NCBI RefSeq assembly: GCF_000732615.1 | Contig: NZ_JPGL01000079.1 | Location: 1-44,867, forward strand | Direction: 5' to 3' | DNA: 44,867 bases | From: Burkholderia paludis | GTDB taxonomy: Bacteria; Pseudomonadota; Gammaproteobacteria; Burkholderiales; Burkholderiaceae | Part shown: one piece after another, positions 1 to 7,458 of the stretch | Layout: every line of letters starts with the position of its first letter | Position numbering within the stretch: the stretch's first letter is position 1 | The notes under the pieces: generated by a model | Told to the model about the DNA's origin: nothing | The model's input: only the letters and a program-made list of their open reading frames with translations | Databases searched by the model: none | Program-made: the position numbers and the translations under genes

Positions 1-1
1 C

Positions 2-70
2 CCCGGCGCCGCCCCACCCGACCCGTTGCAGCAACCGTTGGAGTGGCGCCTCGCGCGCCAGCAAGCATGA
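2..70 (+). CDS. C-terminal end of an upstream gene (partial)
   Basis: An open frame enters from the left edge and ends at TGA 68-70, giving about 22 residues that end in PLEWRLARQQA. Codon use fits a real C-terminus. The stop overlaps the next start in an ATGA, so the two genes are probably translationally coupled. Too little remains to name the product. Confidence 0.45.
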   Translation, partial: PGAAPPDPLQQPLEWRLARQQA

Positions 71-222
71 AGAAACTGAAGCCGCCCCTGCGCCCCCCGC
101 GCGACAAGGACCGCACGCCGCTGGTACGCGCCGGCGCGTTGCTGCTGATGGCCGGCCTGCTGTACCTGCTGTGGCCGTCCGCCGAAACCGCCTGCCTCGC
201 GATGGAGTCGGTCTTGCGCTGA
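67..222 (+). CDS. Small single-pass membrane protein, 51 aa
   Basis: The frame starts at ATG 67, overlapping the stop of the upstream gene by four bases (ATGA). It encodes 51 residues: a basic, proline-rich N-terminus (MKKLKPPLRPPRDKDR), then one hydrophobic segment at about residues 20-41 (VRAGALLLMAGLLYLLW), and a short tail with one Cys. This is the layout of a small inner-membrane protein with its N-terminus in the cytoplasm. I do not recognise a family. The overlap with the preceding gene and the consistent codon use are the main reasons to believe it. Confidence 0.45.
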   Translation: MKKLKPPLRPPRDKDRTPLVRAGALLLMAGLLYLLWPSAETACLAMESVLR

Positions 223-350
223 CGCGGCGCGTCCGGCCCCGCACTGCGCTATACTTGCGCGATGGAAACCCGACCCGCCTCGCCGAACGTGCATTGCTGG
301 TGGCGCGCCTGACCCAGGCGGCCCGTTTCCTTTTGCATGTCCCGAACGTG

Positions 351-372
351 ATGCCGCCAGCGATGGCGGCAT
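351..372 (+). promoter_or_regulatory. Perfect hairpin in the trpS leader
   Basis: ATGCCGCCA and TGGCGGCAT form a 9-bp perfect inverted repeat closed by GCGA, a GNRA-type tetraloop, about 60 bases before the trpS start. The sequence after it is not a clean T-run, so it is either a weak terminator for the upstream operon or a structured leader element. Confidence 0.4.
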
Positions 373-431
373 TCGTGTTTCTGGGCCGACATCATGGCTG
401 GCGGTCTCGATAACCCGTAACAACGACCACC

Positions 432-1445
432 ATGACCCAACCGTCCCGACCGATCATCCTTACCGGCGACCGCACGACCGGCCCGCTGCACCTCGGCCAC
501 TACATCGGCTCGCTGCGCGCGCGCGTGCAGATGCAGCACGAAGCGACGCAGTTCCTGCTGCTCGCCGACACGCAGGCTTTGACCGACAACATGGGCCGCC
601 GCCAGCGCGTCACCGACAACGTGATCGAGGTCGCGCTCGACTATCTCGCCGTCGGCATCGATCCGGCCATCTCGACGATCGTCGTGCAGTCGCAAGTGCC
701 CGAGCTTGCCGAGCTGTCGCAATACCTGCTCAACCTCGTGACGGTCGCGCGCCTCGAACGCAATCCGACCATCAAGGAAGAGATCCGCCTGCGCGGTTTC
801 GAGCGCGACATCCCGGCCGGCTTCCTGACCTACCCGGTGAGCCAGGCGGCCGACATCACCGCGTTCAAGGCGACCCACGTGCCGGTCGGCGACGACCAGT
901 TGCCGATGATCGAGCAGACCAACGAACTCGTGCGCCGCTTCAACGCGACCGTCGAGCAGCCGGTTCTGGTCGAATGCGAGGCCGTGCTGTCGTCGGTCAC
1001 GCGGCTGCCGGGCATCGACGGCAAGGCGAAGATGAGCAAGTCGCTCGGCAACGCGATCACGCTCGGCTCGACGCCGGACGAGATCGCGCAGGCCGTGAAG
1101 GACATGTACACCGACCCGAACCATCTGCGCGTGAGCGATCCCGGCCAGGTCGAAGGCAACGTCGTGTTCACGTTCCTCGATGCGTTCGAGCCCGACGTCG
1201 CGAAGGTCGACGAGCTGAAGGCCCACTATCGCCGCGGCGGGCTCGGCGACAGCGTCGTCAAGCGCGTGCTGAACGAGCGGCTGCAGGCGCTGATCGAGCC
1301 GATCCGCACGCGCCGCCGCGAGTTCGAGACCGACAAGGCCGAGGTGATGGCGATCCTGAAGCGCGGCACGATGCACGCGCGGGATGTGGCGGGTGCGACG
1401 CTCGCGGAGGTGAAGGGCGCGATGGGGCTGAACTACTTCGATTGA
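432..1445 (+). CDS. trpS: Tryptophanyl-tRNA synthetase
   Basis: Charges tRNA-Trp with tryptophan using ATP in the cytosol (class Ic aminoacyl-tRNA synthetase). The 337-residue product has the HIGH-type signature PLHLGHYIGS near residue 20 and a perfect KMSKS loop (KAKMSKSLGN) near residue 200, so both ATP-binding motifs are intact. Length matches the bacterial family of about 330-340 aa. It is followed by a convergent gene with a GC-rich hairpin between them. The N-terminal signature TGDR-TTG-LHLGHY resembles TrpS lineages common in Gram-positive bacteria, and from memory Burkholderia also carries a longer TrpS, so this may be the second copy. No T-box or Trp-codon leader peptide is visible upstream. 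Confidence 0.95.
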   Translation: MTQPSRPIILTGDRTTGPLHLGHYIGSLRARVQMQHEATQFLLLADTQALTDNMGRRQRVTDNVIEVALDYLAVGIDPAISTIVVQSQVPELAELSQYLLNLVTVARLERNPTIKEEIRLRGFERDIPAGFLTYPVSQAADITAFKATHVPVGDDQLPMIEQTNELVRRFNATVEQPVLVECEAVLSSVTRLPGIDGKAKMSKSLGNAITLGSTPDEIAQAVKDMYTDPNHLRVSDPGQVEGNVVFTFLDAFEPDVAKVDELKAHYRRGGLGDSVVKRVLNERLQALIEPIRTRRREFETDKAEVMAILKRGTMHARDVAGATLAEVKGAMGLNYFD

Positions 1446-1471
1446 GCGGCGCCGCAACGCGAACGCATGAA

Positions 1472-1493
1472 CGGGCCGCGGCCGGGCGGCCCG
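1472..1493. terminator. GC hairpin between convergent trpS and VOC gene
   Basis: CGGGCCG and CGGCCCG, 7-bp perfect arms around an 8-base loop, lie between two convergent genes. There is no T-run on either side, so it is a possible bidirectional terminator or transcript-end stabiliser rather than a canonical intrinsic terminator. Confidence 0.35.
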
Positions 1494-1512
1494 CACCGCG
1501 CGTCGCTTCACG

Positions 1513-1899
1513 TCACTTCATCTGCATCAGCTGAATCAGGTTCCCGCACGTGTCGTCGACGATCGCGACGCGTACGGGCCCCGCGTCCATCGGCTCCAGC
1601 ATGAAGCGGACCCCGAGCGCCTTGAGCCGCGCGGACTCCGCGACGAGATCGTCGACCTGGAACGACGCCGCCGGAATGCCGTCCTCGTACAGCGCCTGCC
1701 GGTACGGCCCGACCGCGCGATGGGTGCCCGGCTCGAGCAGCAGCTCGGTGCCGTCGGGCTGGTCTTTCGACACCACGGTCAGCCAGCGGTACTCGCCCAC
1801 CGGCACGTTGTTCTTCAGCCTGAACCCGAGCGTGTCGGTATAGAACGCCAACGCCTTGTCCTGGTCGTCGACGAAGAGGCTCGTCACGTAGATGCGCAT
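1513..1899 (-). CDS. VOC / glyoxalase-bleomycin-resistance family protein
   Basis: A 128-residue protein of the vicinal oxygen chelate superfamily. It starts MRIYVTSLFVDDQDKALAFYTDTLGF, the usual first beta-alpha-beta unit of this fold, and a second half-unit (IPAASFQVDDL...LKALGVRF) ends in DDTCGNLIQLMQMK, which matches the D-x-x-GN-x-I/L-x-L/F end of the family. These proteins bind a divalent metal and act as lyases, isomerases, dioxygenases or binding proteins; substrate cannot be read from sequence. AGGAG lies about 8 bases before ATG 1899, which fixes the start. It converges on trpS and follows an SMI1/KNR4 gene on the same strand. Confidence 0.85.
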   Translation of the reverse strand: MRIYVTSLFVDDQDKALAFYTDTLGFRLKNNVPVGEYRWLTVVSKDQPDGTELLLEPGTHRAVGPYRQALYEDGIPAASFQVDDLVAESARLKALGVRFMLEPMDAGPVRVAIVDDTCGNLIQLMQMK

Positions 1900-1986
1900 C
1901 GCTCACACTCCTGAACCGGCAGCCGGTGAACGACCTCCACCCGGCCACGCCGAACGGTCCGCGCCGGCAAACCGCCCCACCTCTCG

Positions 1987-2592
1987 CTACACTGCATCTT
2001 CATCTTCGTCTTCGTCGATGACAAACGCGTAACCGCCGTCGATCTGCTGGCGCAGGTAGCCGTCGAAATCGTCCGCGATCACCGCGTAGCTGTCGGGATC
2101 GTGCAGGAAGCGCACGACCTGCCCGACCTTGCCGCCCGGCGCCGGATCGAAATCGACGTAGAGCTGCGACGTGCCGCCGTTGTTCATGCAATGCGAGAAG
2201 CACAGGCGGCGGCTCATGGGCAGCGCGACGTCGATGCGCGGATCGACGAGGTTGCCGTCGTCGTTCGCGTCTTCGCCGTAGATGTCCGCGATGCTGTCGC
2301 GGTACTTCGCGCCTTCTTCGAGTACCTGCCCGGCGGACAGCAGGTAGTAAGGGTATTCGTAGACGTCGGAGCCCAGCACCAGCACGGTGACGGTCGTGTC
2401 GCCGTAGTCGCGCCAGTAGGTGCCGTCGAGCTTGCCGAGCAGTTCCAGCAGGCTGGCCGGGCACGCCGGATACGTCGCGCGCAGTGCGTCGAGCTGCGCG
2501 GGCGTCGCGCCGGTGGCGACGGCGAGCGCGGCGTTGTCGGCGTCGGGCAATGCCACGCGCAGGCCGGCAAGATAGGTATCGACGAGGGTCAT
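1987..2592 (-). CDS. SMI1/KNR4 family protein with acidic tail
   Basis: A cytosolic protein of 201 residues. The core (LLELLGKLDGTYWRDYG...VLGSDVYEYPYYLLSAGQVLEE near residues 65-115, then FDPAPGGKVGQVVRF) matches the SMI1/KNR4 (SUKH) fold. In bacteria this fold is common among immunity proteins for contact-dependent and polymorphic toxins, but it also occurs alone. I take MTLVDTYLAG at 2592 as the start because the frame upstream is arginine-rich shadow sequence. The C-terminus is an alternating Asp/Glu run (DEDEDED) encoded by a 6-base repeat. No toxin gene is adjacent, so an immunity role is only a possibility. Confidence 0.8.
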   Translation of the reverse strand: MTLVDTYLAGLRVALPDADNAALAVATGATPAQLDALRATYPACPASLLELLGKLDGTYWRDYGDTTVTVLVLGSDVYEYPYYLLSAGQVLEEGAKYRDSIADIYGEDANDDGNLVDPRIDVALPMSRRLCFSHCMNNGGTSQLYVDFDPAPGGKVGQVVRFLHDPDSYAVIADDFDGYLRQQIDGGYAFVIDEDEDEDAV

Positions 2593-2671
2593 GGCGAACG
2601 ATCCGGGAAACCGGCAGAAACGGGCACGTGCCATTCTAGCGCCCGCCGCAATCCACCCGTTTCCCGCCCGC

Positions 2672-3592
2672 CTACGTGATCTGGTACGTCGACGCCGCCA
2701 CGAATTCCTCGGGTATCGGGCGGTCGCCGAGTTCGAGCACCGAGCGCTCGACCGTCCGCGTGATCGCATCGAGCGCCAGTGCGTTCGGCGCGAGGCCGAA
2801 CGGCTCGGCCACCTCGTTCGCGATCGCTTCCAGCGCGATCAGCGTGTACGCGATGAACACGCAGATCAGCGGCGTGAAGAACTCCGTCGAATCGACCAGG
2901 CCGAACGGCAGCAGCACGCAATACGCGTACACGGTACGGTGCAGCAGCACGCTGTACGAGAACGGGATCGGCGTCGACAGGATGCGCTCGCAGCCGCCCA
3001 CCGCCTTGCCGAGCTCGTCCAGCTGCGCGTCGAACATCCAGCAGGTCGCCTCGCTGCCGGGCGCGCGACCCAGCGCACGGACGATGCCGCCGCGCAGCTC
3101 GTCGAGGATCGCGACGGGCTTGAAGCATTTGCGCGCGAGTGCGGCCGCGCGCTCCGCCCCCAGGATGCGCTGCAGATCCTCGGCCGGATCGGTATGGCGC
3201 AGCTGGTGCTTCAGCGCATACGTGAACGCGATCAGGAGATCGGCGAGCCGGTTGCGCTCCGCGTCGCCGACGCTGTCGGGCAGATAGCGGTTCAGTTGCG
3301 ACGTCAAGGTGCGCGCGGCGATCAGCAGGTTGCCCCACAGGTGCCGCGCCTCCTTGAAGCGCTCGAAGCTCGCGTTGTTGCGAAACGCGAGGAAGATCGC
3401 GAGCGCCAGCCCGAACAGCGTGAACGGCGCGGTGTTGAGCGGAATCTTCTCGCCGAAGATGCGTCCGTTCGTGAAGACCGCCAGCGTGCTGACGATCGCC
3501 ATGAACACGAGCTGCGGAATGATCGATTGCAGCACGGAGCCGTTCCACACGAACAGCATCCTGAGCCAGTTTTGTCGCGGTCTGACGATCAT
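2672..3592 (-). CDS. Bestrophin-family ion channel (YneE/UPF0187-like)
   Basis: A 306-residue inner-membrane protein, the length typical of bacterial bestrophins. It begins MIVRPRQNWLRMLFVWNGSVLQ, the characteristic N-terminal amphipathic region, then hydrophobic segments near residues 22-42 and 54-72 with the conserved RNNASFERFKEARHLWG stretch, and two more hydrophobic segments near residues 195-245. Bacterial homologues form pentameric channels; anion versus cation selectivity is not decided by what I can see. ATG 3592 is chosen because the frame upstream lacks family sequence. It lies 163 bases after cydB on the same strand, with a GC hairpin between them, so it may or may not be read through from the cyd promoter. 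Confidence 0.9.
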   Translation of the reverse strand: MIVRPRQNWLRMLFVWNGSVLQSIIPQLVFMAIVSTLAVFTNGRIFGEKIPLNTAPFTLFGLALAIFLAFRNNASFERFKEARHLWGNLLIAARTLTSQLNRYLPDSVGDAERNRLADLLIAFTYALKHQLRHTDPAEDLQRILGAERAAALARKCFKPVAILDELRGGIVRALGRAPGSEATCWMFDAQLDELGKAVGGCERILSTPIPFSYSVLLHRTVYAYCVLLPFGLVDSTEFFTPLICVFIAYTLIALEAIANEVAEPFGLAPNALALDAITRTVERSVLELGDRPIPEEFVAASTYQIT

Positions 3593-3652
3593 GATGTTTT
3601 CTCGACTGCCAAGGAAATGCGCCGGACGGCGCGCCGGCGCCCGATGCGCAAC

Positions 3653-3671
3653 GGCCCGCACGTGGCGGGCC
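3653..3671 (-). terminator. Hairpin after cydB
   Basis: GGCCCGC and GCGGGCC, 7-bp perfect arms around ACGTG, lie between cydB and the bestrophin gene. There is no T-run. It could partly terminate the cyd transcript. Confidence 0.3.
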
Positions 3672-3755
3672 GCTGTCGGACGGGTGCCGTGCCGCAAGCG
3701 CGCTGCGCGTGATGATACGCCCGCGCACGCCGCGCCCCGTCACATCGCCTGTCGC

Positions 3756-4763
3756 TCAGTGATAGCCGATGTCGCCCTCGCGCACCTTGCCGCGGAACAC
3801 GCGGTACTGCATCGCGTTGTACACGAGGATGATCGGCAGCACGATCACCGTGCCGACGAGCGCGAACAGCTGGCTCGAATGGCTCGACGATGCGTCCCAG
3901 ATCGTCAGCGACGGCGGCACGATGTTCGGCCAGATGCTGATCACGAGCCCCGTATAGCCGAGGAACACCAGCGCGAGCGTCAGCAGGAACGGCGTGGCCT
4001 CGTGCTCGCGCTTCACGGTGTGGAAGATGCCCCACACGCACGCGACGACGAGCACCGGCACCGGCAGGAACCAGCCGAGGTCGCCGCTGCCGAACCAGCG
4101 GTGCGCGACGGCCGGCAGCCCGATCACGGTCCACAGGCTCACCACGCCCATCACCGCGAGCAGCACGCCCGCGAGCGGTTTCATCAGCAGCCGCATCTTG
4201 CGCTGCAGCTCGCCGTCCACCTTCAGGATCAGCCAGCCGCAGCCGAGCGTCGCGTAGGTGACGAGCACGCCGATCCCGCACAGCAGGCTGAACGGCGACA
4301 GCCAGTCGAACGGGCCGCCCGCGAACTGGTTGTTCACGACCTTGATGCCCTGCAGCAGCGAACCGAGCACGATCCCCTGGCAGAACGCCGCGAGCGCGGA
4401 ACCGCCGATGAACGCGAGATCCCACATGTGCTGCGTGCGGGTGGCCTTCGCGCGCAGTTCGAACGCGGCACCGCGGAAGATCAGGCCGACCAGCATCAGC
4501 ACGAGCGGCAGGTAGTTCGCGGGCAGCAGCGTCGAATACACCACCGGGAACGCGCCGTACAGGCCCGCGCCGCCGAGCACCAGGAAGGTCTCGTTGCCGT
4601 CCCACACCGGCGCGACGGTGTCGAGCATCACCTGGCGCTCGGCTTTCGCGTCGAAGAACGGAAACAGCAGCCCGATGCCGAGATCGAAGCCGTCCAGCAT
4701 CACGTAGATGAATACGCCGAGGCCGATGATCGCGGCCCATACGACAGGAAGATCGATTTGCAT
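3756..4763 (-). CDS. cydB: Cytochrome bd-type quinol oxidase subunit II
   Basis: Subunit II of the inner-membrane bd quinol oxidase, which reduces oxygen to water without pumping protons. The 335-residue protein begins with the family pattern MQIDLPVVWAAIIGLGVF and continues LDGFDLGIGLLFPF and WDGNETFLVLGGAGLYGAFP, the strongly conserved quinol-oxidase block in the first 80 residues. About eight further hydrophobic segments follow. It starts three bases after the cydA stop, so the pair is an operon. The short loops and the partner's short Q-loop point to the cyanide-insensitive CIO subgroup (cioB). No cydX-like small gene is visible downstream. Confidence 0.95.
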   Translation of the reverse strand: MQIDLPVVWAAIIGLGVFIYVMLDGFDLGIGLLFPFFDAKAERQVMLDTVAPVWDGNETFLVLGGAGLYGAFPVVYSTLLPANYLPLVLMLVGLIFRGAAFELRAKATRTQHMWDLAFIGGSALAAFCQGIVLGSLLQGIKVVNNQFAGGPFDWLSPFSLLCGIGVLVTYATLGCGWLILKVDGELQRKMRLLMKPLAGVLLAVMGVVSLWTVIGLPAVAHRWFGSGDLGWFLPVPVLVVACVWGIFHTVKREHEATPFLLTLALVFLGYTGLVISIWPNIVPPSLTIWDASSSHSSQLFALVGTVIVLPIILVYNAMQYRVFRGKVREGDIGYH

Positions 4764-4766
4764 GAC

Positions 4767-6167
4767 TTACTCCGCCTCGGTCACGTTCAGCGGCGTGGAC
4801 AGCGCGCTCTTGCGCAGCCCCGGATGCCGGTGCAGCTCGATGTATCCGGCCTGGGCGGCCGGCCCGCGCTTCATCAGTTTCAACATGTAATAGATACCCG
4901 TTCCGAACACCAGGAAGTACACGACCACGAAGATCAGCAGCGACACGCCCACCTGCTGCGCGCTGAGCGGCGCGACCGAATCGACGGTGCGCAGCACGCC
5001 GTACACGGTCCACGGCTGCCGCCCGACCTCGGTCGTGATCCAGCCGGCCAGCAGCGCGACGATGCCCGACGGCCCCATGCCGACCACGAGCCACTGGAAC
5101 CAGCGCGTTTCATACAGGCGCCCGCCCTTTCTCAGCAGCAGCCCGAGCAACGCGGTGAGCAGCATCAGCATCCCGAGGCCGGCCATGATCCGGAAGGTCC
5201 AGAAGATGATCGGCGAATACGGGCGGTCCTGCGGCGCGAATTCCTTCAGGCCGCGAATCTCGCCGTCCCAGCTGTGCGTGAGGATCAGGCTGCCGAGGTG
5301 CGGCAACTGGATCGCATAGCGCGTGGTCTCGGCCTGCATGTCGGGCAGACCGACGAGGTTCAGCGCGGTGCCGCCCTTCTCGGTTTCCCACAGCCCCTCG
5401 ATCGCCGCGATCTTCGCCGGCTGGTACTGGCGCGTGTTCAGGCCGTGCGCATCGCCGGCGAGGATCTGGATCGGCGCGAGCACCAGCAGCATCCACAGCG
5501 CCATCGAGAAGCTGCGCTTGACCGGCTCGTCGCGCCGCCCCTTCAGCAGGTGCCACGCACCGCAAGCGGCGACGATGAATCCGGCGACGATGAAGGCCGC
5601 GATCGTCATGTGCACGAGGCGGTACGGGAACGACGGGTTGAAGACGATCTTGAACCAGTCGACCGGCACGACGAGGCCGTTCTCGATCTTGTAGCCCTGC
5701 GGCGTCTGCATGAAGCTGTTCGACGCGAGAATCCAGAAGGTCGAGATCAGCGTGCCGACCGCGACCATCAGCGTCGCGAAGAAGTGCGCGCGCGGGCTCA
5801 CGCGCTGCCAGCCGAACAGCATCACGCCGAGGAAGCCGGCTTCGAGGAAGAACGCCGTCAGCACCTCATAGGTGAGCAGCGGGCCCGTGACGTTGCCCGC
5901 GATGCGCGAGAAGCCGGCCCAGTTGGTGCCGAACTCGTACGCCATCACGACGCCGGAGACCACGCCCATTCCGAAGCCGATCGCGAAGATCTTCGACCAG
6001 AACTGGAACATGGATTTGTAAGCGGCATCGCCGGTGACGAGATAGCGCCATTCCAGCACCGCCAGGAAGCTCGCCATACCGATGCTGATCGCGGGAAACA
6101 CGATGTGGAACGACACCGTGAACGCGAATTGCAATCGTGCGAGATGGAACGCATCGAAGATTTCCAT
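4767..6167 (-). CDS. cydA: Cytochrome bd-type quinol oxidase subunit I (CIO-like)
   Basis: Subunit I of the bd oxidase, carrying hemes b558, b595 and d. The 466-residue product begins MEIFDAFHLARLQFAFTVSFHIVFP; the His in SFHIVFP is a conserved heme ligand position. It has GVVSGVVMAYEFGTNWAGF and the GDAHG...TRQYQPAKIAAIEGLWET block of the quinol loop. At 466 residues it lacks the roughly 60-residue Q-loop insertion of E. coli CydA (522 aa), which places it with CioA-type oxidases. ATG 6167 is chosen because family sequence starts there. It is the first gene of a minus-strand operon with cydB and faces fdhD across a 424-base gap. Confidence 0.95.
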   Translation of the reverse strand: MEIFDAFHLARLQFAFTVSFHIVFPAISIGMASFLAVLEWRYLVTGDAAYKSMFQFWSKIFAIGFGMGVVSGVVMAYEFGTNWAGFSRIAGNVTGPLLTYEVLTAFFLEAGFLGVMLFGWQRVSPRAHFFATLMVAVGTLISTFWILASNSFMQTPQGYKIENGLVVPVDWFKIVFNPSFPYRLVHMTIAAFIVAGFIVAACGAWHLLKGRRDEPVKRSFSMALWMLLVLAPIQILAGDAHGLNTRQYQPAKIAAIEGLWETEKGGTALNLVGLPDMQAETTRYAIQLPHLGSLILTHSWDGEIRGLKEFAPQDRPYSPIIFWTFRIMAGLGMLMLLTALLGLLLRKGGRLYETRWFQWLVVGMGPSGIVALLAGWITTEVGRQPWTVYGVLRTVDSVAPLSAQQVGVSLLIFVVVYFLVFGTGIYYMLKLMKRGPAAQAGYIELHRHPGLRKSALSTPLNVTEAE

Positions 6168-6591
6168 GACCGTAATTTGCTCGTGGTTGTGAGGACGTCC
6201 GCCCGAAGCAGGAAATCGTGCGACGGCTTGGCGACAACACATGCGAACACAAACGGTCACTCGCATGGCGTCGAAGCGTGAATGACGATATCGCGTTTGC
6301 AACGATACTCGCAATCATGCCGGCGCGCGTCGAAACTGTGCTGCCTCCGGGGCCGGAGATGTGTGTACGGAAAACACATTTCGTGCCCGCTCGACGGTCA
6401 GCTGTACTGCTTTCCACACTGCAAGGCTGTGTATCCGGCCCGCTGTTCACTCCACTTAACATGTTATGCAACGCCTGCCCGTGGCGGTAGCGCGCCGTTC
6501 CGGCGCCCGCCCGGCAGCCTCGATGCCCGTCGTTCGGCGCACGCGCCGAGCCCGGCCGCACCGCCGGCCGATCCGTCTGGAGAAAACAAGC
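6168..6591. promoter_or_regulatory. Divergent promoter region cydA / fdhD
   Basis: This 424-base gap has no convincing gene. It holds two inverted repeats: CATGCGA (6240-6246) with TCGCATG (6261-6267), and ATGTGT (6359-6364) with ACACAT (6374-6379). No FNR/ANR-type TTGAT-N4-ATCAA box was seen. It must carry promoters for both the oxidase operon and the fdhD-moa operon. The fdhD ribosome-binding site CTGGAG lies just before 6592. Confidence 0.5.
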
Positions 6592-7458
6592 ATGGAGCCC
6601 TGCACCCGTCGCGACGAGCCGACCGGCAGCACCGCGTGCCGCGTGATACGTCACCGTGCCGGCGACGCGCGCGACACCGTCGACCGCGTCGTCGACGAGA
6701 CGCCGGTTGCACTCGTGTTCAACGGCATTTCGCACACGGTCATGATGGCGACGCCGATCGACCTCGACGCGTTCGGCCTCGGCTTCGCGCTGAGCGAGGG
6801 CATCGTCGAGCGCGCGTCCGACGTATTCGACATCGAAAGCGAATGCCGGCCCGGCAGCGCCGAGGTGCGGCTCACCGTGGCGCAGCAGGCGTTCATGGCG
6901 CTGAAGGCGCACCGGCGCGCGCTGGCCGGCCGCACGGGCTGCGGCGTGTGCGGAATCGAAAGCATCGCGCAGCTCGACCTGCATCCGCCGCGCATCGCCG
7001 CCGCGGGCGCCGCGGCCGGCATCGGCGCCGACGCGGTCGCCCGCGCCGCCCGCGCATTGCCGGCCCGCCAGACGCTGATGCGCGAGACGGGCGGCATCCA
7101 CGCGGCCGCGTGGTGCGACCGCGACGGCGCCGTGCTCGACGTGTTCGAGGACGTCGGCCGCCATAACGCGCTCGACAAGCTGATCGGGCATCTGGCGCGG
7201 CGCCGCGCCGACCTGCGCGCCGGCTTCGTGTTCCTGTCGAGCCGCGCGAGCTACGAGCTGGTGCGCAAGGCCGCGCGGGTCGGCATCCCGATGATCGCGA
7301 CGATCTCCGCACCCACGTCGCTCGCGATCGATGTCGCCCGCGAAGCCGGCGTGCGTCTGCTCGGCTTCTGCCGCAACGACGGCTTCGTCGAATACGTGTC
7401 GCCCGACGCCCTTCACCCCGACCAACCGGCGCCGGCGCAACCGGCCCTCTCGTCATGA
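6592..7458 (+). CDS. fdhD: Formate dehydrogenase accessory sulfurtransferase
   Basis: FdhD passes sulfur from the IscS cysteine desulfurase to the molybdenum cofactor of formate dehydrogenases, which they need for activity. The 288-residue protein has the active-site loop GCGVCG with Cys117 and Cys120, and the conserved blocks DLDAFGLGFALSEGI near residues 57-71 and ETGGIHAA...EDVGRHNALDKLIG near residues 165-200, which form the cofactor-binding surface. ATG 6592 follows GGAG at good spacing and precedes the family's usual N-terminus. Its stop overlaps the moeA start (ATGA at 7455-7458), so the two are coupled. No formate dehydrogenase structural gene is in the window. Confidence 0.95.
   Translation: MEPCTRRDEPTGSTACRVIRHRAGDARDTVDRVVDETPVALVFNGISHTVMMATPIDLDAFGLGFALSEGIVERASDVFDIESECRPGSAEVRLTVAQQAFMALKAHRRALAGRTGCGVCGIESIAQLDLHPPRIAAAGAAAGIGADAVARAARALPARQTLMRETGGIHAAAWCDRDGAVLDVFEDVGRHNALDKLIGHLARRRADLRAGFVFLSSRASYELVRKAARVGIPMIATISAPTSLAIDVAREAGVRLLGFCRNDGFVEYVSPDALHPDQPAPAQPALSS

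Noticed and set aside
249..1511. 420-residue minus-strand open frame over trpS
   Set aside because: Arg/His-rich shadow of trpS with no family resemblance.
1915..1927. ACCGGC-A-GCCGGT palindrome before the VOC gene
   Set aside because: Short GC palindromes of this size are expected by chance at this base composition; no supporting context.
3593..3755. Possible cydX small subunit after cydB
   Set aside because: No frame of about 37 residues with a hydrophobic helix and the expected N-terminal Trp/Phe pattern is present.
3309..6281. 990-residue plus-strand open frame
   Set aside because: It is antisense to bestrophin, cydB and cydA, rich in Arg/His/Glu/Gln with no domain; a GC-bias shadow.
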